DNA of 6,289 nt from Spirochaetota bacterium (GCA_022704585.1 JAKJGD010000139.1:1-6289), one strand, 5' to 3'; positions 1-5,479 are shown, counted from the stretch's first letter. Notes: generated by a model not told the origin, from the sequence alone. A program made the numbers and translations.

Positions 1-1014
1 AATATTTCCAAGGAGTTCGACTGGGAAAATGAAAAGCTGGACCCGATGTGGGAGATGACCGCGAAATACGGCATCCCCTATTTCGCGAACTTCGTCAATT
101 CCGACATGGACCCGGAGGACGCCCGCTCCATGTGCTGCCGCCTGCGCCTGGACAACCGCGAGCTGCGCAAGCGCGGCGGCGGGCTTTTCGGCGCCAACCC
201 GCTCACCGGGAGCATAGGCGTGGTCACCATCAACCTGCCGCGCATCGCACACCTGTCCCAGGGCAGCGAGGAGGCGTTCTTTGACAGGCTCGAGCGCCTT
301 ATGGATCTTGCGAAGAACTCGCTCGAGATCAAGCGCAAGGCGCTGGAAAACTTCACCGAGAACAACCTGTACCCGTACACGAAATATTACCTCTCGGCCA
401 TCTACGAGAGGAACAAGAAATTCTGGCTGAACCATTTTTCCACGATCGGGCTCATCGGCATGAACGAAACCTGCCTGAACATGCTGAACGCGGACATCGC
501 CTCCATAGAGGGAAAGGAATTCACCGTAAAGGTGCTCGAGTTCATGCGGGACCGGATCATGGGCTTCCAGGAGGAGACCGGGAACTTCTACAACCTCGAG
601 GCGACCCCGGCCGAAGGCGTAAGCTACCGCTTCGCCCTCCACGACAGAAAAAACTATCCCGATATCAAAACTTCGGGCGGCAAGGAGCCCTATTACACGA
701 ACTCCGTGCACCTGCCTGTCGGGCACACGGACGACCTCTTCGACGTCCTTGACCACCAGGACGAGCTGCAGACCAGGTTCACCGGCGGAACGGTCGTGCA
801 CCTCTTCCTGGGCGAAAAAATAAATGACATACAATCGGTAAAGAATCTGGTGAAAAAAATAGCTGAAAACTATGCCTTGCCCTATTTCACCATCACGCCG
901 ACGTTCAGTGTGTGCCCGGTGCATGGGTATATCCCCGGAGCGCATAAATTCTGTCCGTATGATCATTCCGAGGAACAATTAATTCAGCACGGTATTGAAG
1001 TCAACGGCGCGTAA
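1..1014 (+). CDS. nrdD: Anaerobic (class III) ribonucleoside-triphosphate reductase, catalytic chain, 5'-truncated by the window and lacking a glycyl-radical domain
   Basis: The enzyme reduces ribonucleotides to deoxyribonucleotides without oxygen, in the cytoplasm. The frame is open from base 1, giving 337 visible residues; the N-terminal part is outside the window. Family landmarks, numbered from the first visible residue, are NFVNSDMDPEDARSMCCRLR (about 30-49, with the Cys pair C45/C46 in the conserved active-site segment), GGGLFGANPLTGSIG (59-73), NLEATPAEGVSYRFA, and YYTNSVHLPVGHTDD followed by TGGTVVHLF. Near the end is the metal-site region CPVHGY...FCPYDH (C305, H308, C318, D321/H322). 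Most NrdD proteins continue directly into a glycyl-radical segment (RVxGY). Here the protein stops about 16 residues after the metal site, and that segment is instead encoded by the next small ORF. Codons become markedly more AT-rich from about base 811. The family assignment is very firm. The split architecture is seen directly, but its function is inferred. Confidence 0.96.
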   Translation, partial: NISKEFDWENEKLDPMWEMTAKYGIPYFANFVNSDMDPEDARSMCCRLRLDNRELRKRGGGLFGANPLTGSIGVVTINLPRIAHLSQGSEEAFFDRLERLMDLAKNSLEIKRKALENFTENNLYPYTKYYLSAIYERNKKFWLNHFSTIGLIGMNETCLNMLNADIASIEGKEFTVKVLEFMRDRIMGFQEETGNFYNLEATPAEGVSYRFALHDRKNYPDIKTSGGKEPYYTNSVHLPVGHTDDLFDVLDHQDELQTRFTGGTVVHLFLGEKINDIQSVKNLVKKIAENYALPYFTITPTFSVCPVHGYIPGAHKFCPYDHSEEQLIQHGIEVNGA

Positions 1015-1033
1015 TGCCGATACAGGTATCAGG

Positions 1034-1059
1034 GGGAATCCGACATAATACGGGTTCCC
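1034..1059 (+). other. Intercistronic hairpin between the nrdD body and the glycyl-radical ORF
   Basis: Arms GGGAATCCG (1034-1042) and CGGGTTCCC (1051-1059) form a 9-bp stem with one G-U wobble around an 8-base A/T-rich loop. A smaller stem, TGGT-AGA-ACCA (1064-1074), follows and runs into GTTTTT (1075-1080). The long stem is 16 bases from the T run, so this is not a canonical terminator. The short stem plus T run could be a weak attenuator. The element could set the ratio of the two nrdD products by mRNA processing, stabilisation or partial termination. The base pairing is seen; the role is inference. Confidence 0.5.
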
Positions 1060-1091
1060 GTCATGGTAGAACCAGTTTTTATCATACTTTT

Positions 1092-1096
1092 GGGAG
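1092..1096 (+). promoter_or_regulatory. Shine-Dalgarno sequence of the small glycyl-radical ORF
   Basis: GGGAG lies 7 bases before the ATG at 1104. This decides the start of the small ORF. The same frame also has an ATG at 1014, overlapping the nrdD stop as TAATG, but the 30 residues it would add show no NrdD-like motif. The dedicated ribosome binding site argues for independent translation rather than a frameshifted fusion. Confidence 0.7.
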
Positions 1097-1103
1097 ATTA
1101 TGC

Positions 1104-1268
1104 ATGAATACAAAAGAGCGCAAAGTCCCGGTCGAAGTCTATTCCAGGGTGTGTGGGTATTTCAGGCCTGTAAACCAGTGGAACAAGGGAAAACAGGAAG
1201 AATTCACCGAGAGAAAGGTGTATCGGCTGGAAAAAGCGCCCGCATATGAATATTCGGGGAATCTATAA
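1104..1268 (+). CDS. nrdD: Stand-alone glycyl-radical domain of the anaerobic ribonucleotide reductase (54 aa)
   Basis: This tiny protein carries the C-terminal glycyl-radical segment of NrdD. Residues 11-22 read EVYSRVCGYFRP, in which RVCGY matches the radical-site motif of the family (Gly18 is the expected radical residue), followed by WNKGKQEEFTERK (26-38), the typical end of the family. No other domain fits in 54 residues. The start is set by GGGAG 7 bases upstream. The gene lies 89 bases after the nrdD stop, in a different frame, and overlaps nrdG by 23 bases. NrdG would generate the radical on Gly18 and the peptide would dock into the NrdD barrel beside the active-site cysteines, as YfiD/GrcA does for pyruvate formate-lyase. 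Alternatives are a recent frameshift or a sequencing error, but neither explains the new start, the ribosome binding site and the non-homologous linker. Domain identity is nearly certain; function as a trans-acting subunit is inferred. Confidence 0.9.
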   Translation: MNTKERKVPVEVYSRVCGYFRPVNQWNKGKQEEFTERKVYRLEKAPAYEYSGNL

Positions 1269-1944
1269 AACCTCACTGATCGACTTCCCGGGTAAGATCA
1301 GCACCGTACTGTTTAGCGGCGGCTGTAACATGCGATGCCGGTTCTGCCACAATCCGGACCTTGCCTGCAACTGGCAGGACCTGGAGCTGTCAAGCAACGA
1401 GGAAGCGCTCGACATCATATCAAGAAGAAAGAAGGTCATCGACGGTGTCACCATATCCGGGGGTGAGCCTACACTTTCGAAGAACATCGATTCCTTCATC
1501 AGGCAGATAAAATCACTCGGGCTCGCCGTCAAGCTCGACTCCAACGGCCTGAAGCCGGATGTCATCAGCCGCCTGATCGGGCAGAATCTTGTCGATTACG
1601 TCGCCGTCGACATCAAGACGTCCCCTGAAAAATACCGCTCCCTGACCGACTCGGAAGCCGATTTTGCCAGCATCGTACAATGCATCAATATTCTGAAAAA
1701 GAGCGGAATCGATTACGAGGTACGCACGACCTGTGTCCCCGGTTACGTGACGCTTGAGGACCTGGCCGGCATACGGGACGCGATCGGCCGCGTACGGGCA
1801 TACCACCTGCAGCAATTCCAGTGCGACGCCCATCTACTCGACCCCCTGTGGGAGACGATCAGGCCGTACCCGCGCGAGACGCTCCTCGCATTCAGGGATT
1901 TCGTTCTCACCTTCGCGGACCGCTGCGAACTGAGGGGCCTGTAA
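1246..1944 (+). CDS. nrdG: Anaerobic ribonucleotide reductase activating protein, radical SAM
   Basis: This 232-aa radical-SAM protein is expected to cleave S-adenosylmethionine reductively and abstract hydrogen from the NrdD glycine. The iron-sulfur motif is C27-x3-C31-x2-C34, in GGCNMRCRFCHNP. The SAM-binding GGEP motif is at 72-75 (VTISGGEPTLS). A later conserved region reads DYVAVDIKTSP. It is longer than E. coli NrdG (about 154 aa) and resembles the longer NrdG subgroup common in anaerobes. The first 23 bases overlap the end of the small glycyl-radical ORF and the upstream Shine-Dalgarno is weak, so translation is probably coupled to that ORF. Its substrate should be Gly18 of the separate 54-aa peptide rather than the end of a full-length NrdD. 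A related glycyl-radical-enzyme activase is a formal alternative, but the gene order makes NrdG by far the best call. Confidence 0.94.
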   Translation: MNIRGIYKTSLIDFPGKISTVLFSGGCNMRCRFCHNPDLACNWQDLELSSNEEALDIISRRKKVIDGVTISGGEPTLSKNIDSFIRQIKSLGLAVKLDSNGLKPDVISRLIGQNLVDYVAVDIKTSPEKYRSLTDSEADFASIVQCINILKKSGIDYEVRTTCVPGYVTLEDLAGIRDAIGRVRAYHLQQFQCDAHLLDPLWETIRPYPRETLLAFRDFVLTFADRCELRGL

Positions 1945-1956
1945 GCCACCGCACGC

Positions 1957-3426
1957 CTACACGCTTTCTATCTCGGAAAGTCCCTTGCTGATCTTGAGTT
2001 GGGAAGCGTTGTACGATTCCTGGATGACGCCCATCTGCTTCCTGAGAACATCCGCCCGCTCAAGCGTGCTGTTCATGATTCCGTACGATGCGTCTATCAG
2101 CGAATGCCTGATCGCGGTGCAGTTTTCCCTTATCGACCGGACCAGTTCCCGCGCAACCTGCTTTGATACGAAGTGCTTCTCCCTGGAGCCGGACCCCGAC
2201 TGGTTGCTTGTATCAGCCGCAGTATCCAGCGCAAGCTTGTAGTACGAGATAAATGTCCGTATAGAGGGCAAGCATTCCATCACCGGGCCCAGAAGGGGCG
2301 CCGATCCCGGTGATTTCTGGAGCTCCTTGTTCAGCCAGTCGAGGAGGAAAATAAGCGAGTCCCTCAGGTACTCGGACACGAACTTGAGGGATATGTCGAA
2401 GGTCCCGGGTGCATGGAAGAGATAGCGGTCTGACTCATTTTTTGACAGCCCGGCTGCCACCGCACCCACGGCCGGCCGCTGCGCGTTCTTGATATCCTCC
2501 AGGTATATCAGGTCCTCAAGGATCTTCACCAGATCTCTGGCGGACGTGGCAGTCCCGATTTTTGACGCGGCGGATTGGATCGCATCGAGACCGCTGCGCG
2601 AAGTGTCCGAATACTCCTTGACAAGTTGCCGGAGATTCCCCTCTGCAATGACCTCCATCATGATCTCGGTATAGATGTTCGGGTTGATGTTCCGTGACCG
2701 TAAGATCGCGTTCCTGAAGCCGGCCTGCTGGAGCGTCCTGCCTATCATCTCGATGATTTCCGCATCCCCGATCGGCAGGCGGGAGAGTTTTATATTCAGC
2801 TCGGCATAATATGCGAGGCTCTTCTTGAACTCCTGGTACACGGGGCCGCTGCGGGTAAAGACGTCGTCACTGGTGATAAGCCGGTCGATTCGCTCATCGA
2901 TGCGGTTGTAGAGCACAATATCATTGACCTCGGCAAGAAAACCGCGCAGAATCGGGTCGGCCTGGTAAAGCAGCAGCTTTTCCCACTCCTTGAGCTCCCG
3001 CTCCAGGTCCTGCCGATGCACGTTCAGCTTTCTCTTATAAGCCGCGTTCGGATGCTTCTCTTCATAGGCGCGATCCAACCTGTCAAGGCTGGCAAACTCC
3101 TGGCGCAGCTCGTCGAGTAGCTCGCGGAGCACAAAGCGCCCAAGGTACTGGTTATTGAAAAATGCCAGTATGTCCTGGAACGCGAGGGTATCGCCCACCT
3201 TGCCGGAGCTGAACGTCCGTATCATGGCGTAGTGCCGGCCAACCTCGGTTACAATCGCTTTGACCCGGTCCCGTATTACCTGGTCGCTGTGCCTGGTTCC
3301 CTTTTCATACGTAAGCTGGGCAAGCCTGCTGACGACATCCAGGAGCTTGTCCTTTTTGTCTTCCGCCTGCCTGAACTTGCCGGCTATGTAGCCGCCGCCC
3401 GGTAACTGTGCGCCTGATCTGATCAT
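1957..3426 (-). CDS. Unrecognised 489-aa helical cytosolic protein
   Basis: I do not recognise this family. The protein has no signal peptide, no clear membrane span and no nucleotide-binding or catalytic motif. It is rich in charged residues and Leu and looks almost entirely alpha-helical. A probable coiled coil or long helix spans about 97-155 (LLDELRQEFASLDRLDRAYE, then LNVHRQDLERELKEWEKLLL). A short Ser/Gly/Asn-rich linker at about 402-416 (DTSNQSGSGSREK) separates a C-terminal helical segment (about 417-489) ending in EIESV. The start ATG overlaps the stop of the SCP2-like gene as ATGA, so the two are almost certainly translationally coupled and functionally linked. No good Shine-Dalgarno is visible, consistent with coupling. 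Its stop is 12 bases from the convergent nrdG stop. A scaffold or partner of the lipid-carrier-like protein is one guess, not evidence. Coding status is firm from length and codon use; function is unknown. Confidence 0.85.
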   Translation of the reverse strand: MIRSGAQLPGGGYIAGKFRQAEDKKDKLLDVVSRLAQLTYEKGTRHSDQVIRDRVKAIVTEVGRHYAMIRTFSSGKVGDTLAFQDILAFFNNQYLGRFVLRELLDELRQEFASLDRLDRAYEEKHPNAAYKRKLNVHRQDLERELKEWEKLLLYQADPILRGFLAEVNDIVLYNRIDERIDRLITSDDVFTRSGPVYQEFKKSLAYYAELNIKLSRLPIGDAEIIEMIGRTLQQAGFRNAILRSRNINPNIYTEIMMEVIAEGNLRQLVKEYSDTSRSGLDAIQSAASKIGTATSARDLVKILEDLIYLEDIKNAQRPAVGAVAAGLSKNESDRYLFHAPGTFDISLKFVSEYLRDSLIFLLDWLNKELQKSPGSAPLLGPVMECLPSIRTFISYYKLALDTAADTSNQSGSGSREKHFVSKQVARELVRSIRENCTAIRHSLIDASYGIMNSTLERADVLRKQMGVIQESYNASQLKISKGLSEIESV

Positions 3427-3800
3427 TTTTTCAGTTTCATTAATTTCATCATTTCTCCGACCACGCCCATGAAGGTAAGGGCGAGGTTCGCGTCGCCCGC
3501 GATCTTCAGCGAGCCGTCCTGGAGAGCGCCCATGAACGCCTTGGTGCTTCCGCCGCTCATGATCCTGAACCCGGCCGCGGCATCTCGCCAGATAAGGCTT
3601 ATCTCGGCGCCGGCCCTGTCGCCTTTACCGGAGATGATCTCACCTCCCTTGAAAGTGAAGAAGCGTCCCCGTTTTCCGTCCTCGGTCCTGATGACCAGCG
3701 TATAGTCTTTTTCTTTAAGCTTGGTCCTGAACGACTCGTGTTTTCTCGCGGTCCTTTTAAATACTATGGAAAGGACGAATAAGAGCAATGAAAATTTCAT
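3423..3800 (-). CDS. SCP2-like (sterol carrier protein 2 type) small protein with hydrophobic N-terminus
   Basis: The 125-aa product has a hydrophobic stretch at residues 3-14 (FSLLLFVLSIVF), followed by a basic patch (KRTARK) that could hold it at the membrane or be part of an amphipathic helix. The rest resembles the SCP2 lipid-binding fold: a beta-rich half (YTLVIRTEDGKRGRFFTFKG, then AEISLIWRDAA), then the typical ending with GSTKAFMGALQDGSLKIAGD (84-103) and a hydrophobic helix (LALTFMGVVGEMMKL). SCP2-type proteins bind or transfer acyl-CoA and other lipids; the ligand here cannot be told. The start has AGGAG (complement of 3807-3811) 6 bases upstream. It is the first gene of a two-gene operon, overlapping the 489-aa gene by 4 bases. 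It diverges from the acyl-metabolism genes to its right, which fits a lipid role. Family assignment is from motif resemblance and is moderately confident. Confidence 0.72.
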   Translation of the reverse strand: MKFSLLLFVLSIVFKRTARKHESFRTKLKEKDYTLVIRTEDGKRGRFFTFKGGEIISGKGDRAGAEISLIWRDAAAGFRIMSGGSTKAFMGALQDGSLKIAGDANLALTFMGVVGEMMKLMKLKK

Positions 3801-3930
3801 GACCGTCTCCTGAACGATGTTATATGATATATGAGATCCATCGGATCACTCTAATGACAAAAAAACCGGTAAATTAATCAAGTTATTATTCTGATTTTTT
3901 TTATCATATTTAGTGCGTATAACCCGGCGA

Positions 3931-3965
3931 TCCGCTCCAGTCAGGCCCCGGCTGGGGCGGATTTT
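3931..3965 (+). terminator. Terminator-shaped hairpin in the divergent intergenic region
   Basis: Arms 3931-3942 (TCCGCTCCAGTC) and 3950-3961 (GGCTGGGGCGGA) form a 12-bp GC-rich stem with two G-U wobbles and a 7-base loop. TTTT then a run of A follows on the + strand. No T run follows in the - direction. The shape fits a rho-independent terminator for + strand transcription, although no + strand gene lies directly upstream. It could end a small RNA, stop antisense or read-through transcripts, or insulate the promoter just downstream. The T tail is only four bases, so strength is uncertain. Confidence 0.45.
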
Positions 3966-4012
3966 AAAAAAATATATTAATACTTGACGCCCAAACATAA
4001 CATCGTTATGTT
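3962..4012 (+). promoter_or_regulatory. Sigma70-like promoter with UP-like A/T tract for the crotonase-tetR-oxidoreductase unit
   Basis: The -35 box is TTGACG (3984-3989) and the -10 box is TATGTT (4007-4012), separated by exactly 17 bases. Matches to consensus are 5/6 and 4/6. Directly upstream, 3962-3983 is almost pure A/T (TTTTAAAAAAATATATTAAT), the expected position and composition of an UP element. Transcription would begin near 4019, giving a leader of about 70 bases before the ATG at 4090. The 25-base palindrome covers the spacer and -10 box, so the promoter is likely repressed by a dimeric regulator. Confidence 0.65.
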
Positions 4013-4015
4013 TGG
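3991..4015. promoter_or_regulatory. Perfect palindromic operator overlapping the promoter
   Basis: Arms CCAAACATAAC (3991-4001) and GTTATGTTTGG (4005-4015) are perfect inverted repeats around the 3-base spacer ATC. The site begins one base after the -35 hexamer and includes the whole -10 hexamer, so a bound protein would block RNA polymerase. Size and symmetry fit a TetR-family dimer or pair of dimers, and a TetR gene lies second in the operon this promoter should drive, making autoregulation the simplest model. The pairing of this operator with that regulator is inferred. Confidence 0.7.
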
Positions 4016-4022
4016 CTCAACG

Positions 4023-4043
4023 GTGGGCGTGATCACGCGCCAC
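4023..4043 (+). promoter_or_regulatory. Leader palindrome/hairpin near the expected mRNA 5' end
   Basis: A perfect 12-base palindrome, GCGTGATCACGC, spans 4027-4038. As RNA it extends to GTGG (4023-4026) pairing with CCAC (4040-4043), with a one-base bulge. It begins a few bases after the predicted transcription start. It could be a 5' stabilising hairpin, a second operator, or part of a regulatory leader. The symmetry is seen; its role is not determined. Confidence 0.4.
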
Positions 4044-4089
4044 GGTAAAAAAACCGCACGGTGAAACCACATACATAAGGAGGACACCC

Positions 4090-4815
4090 ATGTCGATCCT
4101 ATCCTGGGCAAAAGATGAAAATGTAGCTATTATCACCATGAGCAATGGAGAAAACAGGCAGAACCTCGATTTCGCCATAGCAATGAACAACGCAATCGAC
4201 GAGATCGTCGCCGATACGTCGGTACAGGCGCTGATCCTGACCTCGAGCGACGAGAAAAACTTCTCCCAGGGAGTGGACGTAGCGTGGATGGGTCCCCTCT
4301 TCATGAAAAAAGAATTACAGCCGATCAAGGACTTCATGTATAAAATGAACGACGTCTTCAAGAAGCTGATGCTTATCCCAATGCCGACCATCGCGGCCAT
4401 AAACGGCCACGCCTTCGGTAACGGGGCGATTATATCCTGCGCCTGCGACTACCGCTTCATGCGCTCGGACAAGGGATTCTTCTGCTTCCCGGAAGTTAAC
4501 GTGGGGATCCCGCTCCTGTACGGCATGAACGCCTTCGTGAAGAAGGCCATCCCCCTCCAGAAACTGATCGAGATGCAGTTCAGCGGCAACCGCTACGGCG
4601 CGCCCGAGCTGGAAAAGTTCAATGTCATCACGAAAGCCTGCGCCAGCAAGGAAGAGCTTATGAAGGAAAGCCTTGCCTTCGCCCGGACATTCCAGAAGAA
4701 GCGCGGCATCCTGGGCGAAATGAAAAAACGGATGTACAAGGACGTCATCGATGTCATGGACACGATGGACGCGAAGCACTCCATCGAGCCGGCCTTCCTC
4801 ATGATCGGGGACTGA
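4090..4815 (+). CDS. Enoyl-CoA hydratase/isomerase (crotonase) family protein, probable enoyl-CoA delta-isomerase type
   Basis: This 241-aa protein has the crotonase fold, which binds acyl-CoA (sometimes acyl-ACP) thioesters. Oxyanion-hole segments are FSQGVD (58-63) and GHAFGNG (106-112). Aligning from memory to rat crotonase, the position of catalytic Glu144 is hydrophobic here (I114 in GNGAIIS), while the Glu164 equivalent is kept (E135 in FPEVNVG). Loss of the first and retention of the second Glu is the pattern of delta3,delta2-enoyl-CoA isomerases rather than hydratases. The run CDYRFMRSDKGFFCFPEVNV also resembles plant peroxisomal enoyl-CoA isomerases. The start is clear: AAGGAGG (4077-4083) lies 6 bases before the ATG. 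It is the first gene after the palindrome-controlled promoter and is followed by tetR. The family is certain; isomerase activity is a residue-based inference, and another crotonase-fold reaction remains possible. Confidence 0.9.
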   Translation: MSILSWAKDENVAIITMSNGENRQNLDFAIAMNNAIDEIVADTSVQALILTSSDEKNFSQGVDVAWMGPLFMKKELQPIKDFMYKMNDVFKKLMLIPMPTIAAINGHAFGNGAIISCACDYRFMRSDKGFFCFPEVNVGIPLLYGMNAFVKKAIPLQKLIEMQFSGNRYGAPELEKFNVITKACASKEELMKESLAFARTFQKKRGILGEMKKRMYKDVIDVMDTMDAKHSIEPAFLMIGD

Positions 4816-4836
4816 GCCCCGGAAGGAAAGGAACCG

Positions 4837-4855
4837 CGGGCGGCCCTGCCGCCCG
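4837..4855 (+). other. GC-rich hairpin between the crotonase gene and tetR
   Basis: CGGGCGGC (4837-4844) and GCCGCCCG (4848-4855) form a perfect 8-bp GC stem with a 3-base CCT loop. No T run follows, so it is not a normal rho-independent terminator. A purine tract GGAAGGAAAGGA (4821-4832) sits upstream of it, and no Shine-Dalgarno is visible between the hairpin and the tetR ATG at 4871. A second small palindrome, GGCATATGCC (4858-4867), lies almost at the start codon. The hairpin may lower tetR expression relative to the upstream gene or bring the distant purine tract closer to the start. Confidence 0.45.
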
Positions 4856-4870
4856 GCGGCATATGCCCCG

Positions 4871-5479
4871 ATGAGAAAGAACAACCGCGACAGGATACTT
4901 AAAACCGCACGGCAGCTCCTGCCCCGCTACGGCTATAACGGCGTATCGATCCGCGCCATCGCGGAAAAGGCGCGCCTCACCACCGGCGCCATCTATTTCC
5001 ATTTCAGGGACAAGAAGGAGATATACCGGACCATCTGCTTCGAGGCGATCGACACGCTGATCAGCAATTTCCGGGAAGGCATCCGGAGACGGAAAACGCC
5101 GAGCCAGAAGCTCATATCGACGTTCGATTCCTACATCGATTTTTTTTATAACAACCGCGACCATTACAACATCCTTATGGAATACAAGGCCAACTATCAC
5201 CCTGACGGCAGCGGTCATGATCTCGAGATCGCGCGCAAGATGAGCGAGATGACGGACCTCATGGAGGAGACGATCCGAACGGGAGTGAAGGACGGATCGT
5301 TTCGCGAAGTTGACCCGCGCATGCTCGCCCTTCTCCTGGCCGCGGTGACCGAGGGAATGCTCCAGCTCAAGAAGCTGGGCGTGTTCGACTACCTGAAAAT
5401 CAGCGACGCTGAATTCAGGAAGTTCATGGGCGATACCATGGGCAAGGGCATTTTAAAGAGCGGCGGAAGCACGGTGTAA
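4871..5479 (+). CDS. TetR-family transcriptional regulator
   Basis: This 202-aa protein has the usual TetR length and layout. The N-terminal DNA-binding domain spans about 1-55, with the signature ILKTARQLLPRYGYNGVSIR (9-28) followed by the helix-turn-helix region AIAEKARLTTGAIYFHFRDK (29-48). The rest is a helical ligand-binding and dimerisation domain with no recognisable ligand signature. The ATG at 4871 is the only start available: the frame runs back to a stop at 4802 with no other ATG, GTG or TTG. No good Shine-Dalgarno precedes it. It lies 55 bases after the crotonase gene and 44 bases before the FMN oxidoreductase gene, inside the putative operon. The palindrome at 3991-4015 is the most likely target, giving repression released by an acyl-thioester or related ligand. 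The family is certain; ligand and operator are inferred. Confidence 0.94.
   Translation: MRKNNRDRILKTARQLLPRYGYNGVSIRAIAEKARLTTGAIYFHFRDKKEIYRTICFEAIDTLISNFREGIRRRKTPSQKLISTFDSYIDFFYNNRDHYNILMEYKANYHPDGSGHDLEIARKMSEMTDLMEETIRTGVKDGSFREVDPRMLALLLAAVTEGMLQLKKLGVFDYLKISDAEFRKFMGDTMGKGILKSGGSTV

Noticed and set aside
1014..1103. Intron or insertion element splitting nrdD
   Set aside because: The spacer is far too short for a group I or II intron or an insertion sequence, and no target-site duplication was seen.
1005..1110. Programmed frameshift or simple frameshift mutation joining nrdD to the glycyl-radical ORF
   Set aside because: The 89-base gap encodes nothing NrdD-like in any frame, I saw no slippery heptamer, and the small ORF has its own ribosome binding site and ATG. 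A rearranged older frameshift cannot be excluded.
1014..1268. An 84-aa version of the glycyl-radical protein starting at the TAATG overlap
   Set aside because: The extra 30 residues have no family resemblance and the start at 1104 has the better Shine-Dalgarno; kept only as a possible minor product.
3835..3847. Short inverted repeat GATCC-ATC-GGATC upstream of the SCP2-like gene
   Set aside because: It has only 5-base arms, well within chance expectation, although its spacer matches that of the larger operator.
3801..3920. Promoter for the SCP2-like operon on the minus strand
   Set aside because: Candidates such as TTGATT with a poor -10, or TATGAT with no matching -35, are too weak in this AT-rich stretch to call.
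4315..4884. 189-codon ORF on the minus strand across the crotonase gene
   Set aside because: It is the complement of a well-supported crotonase gene and has no recognisable motif; a typical shadow in GC-rich DNA.
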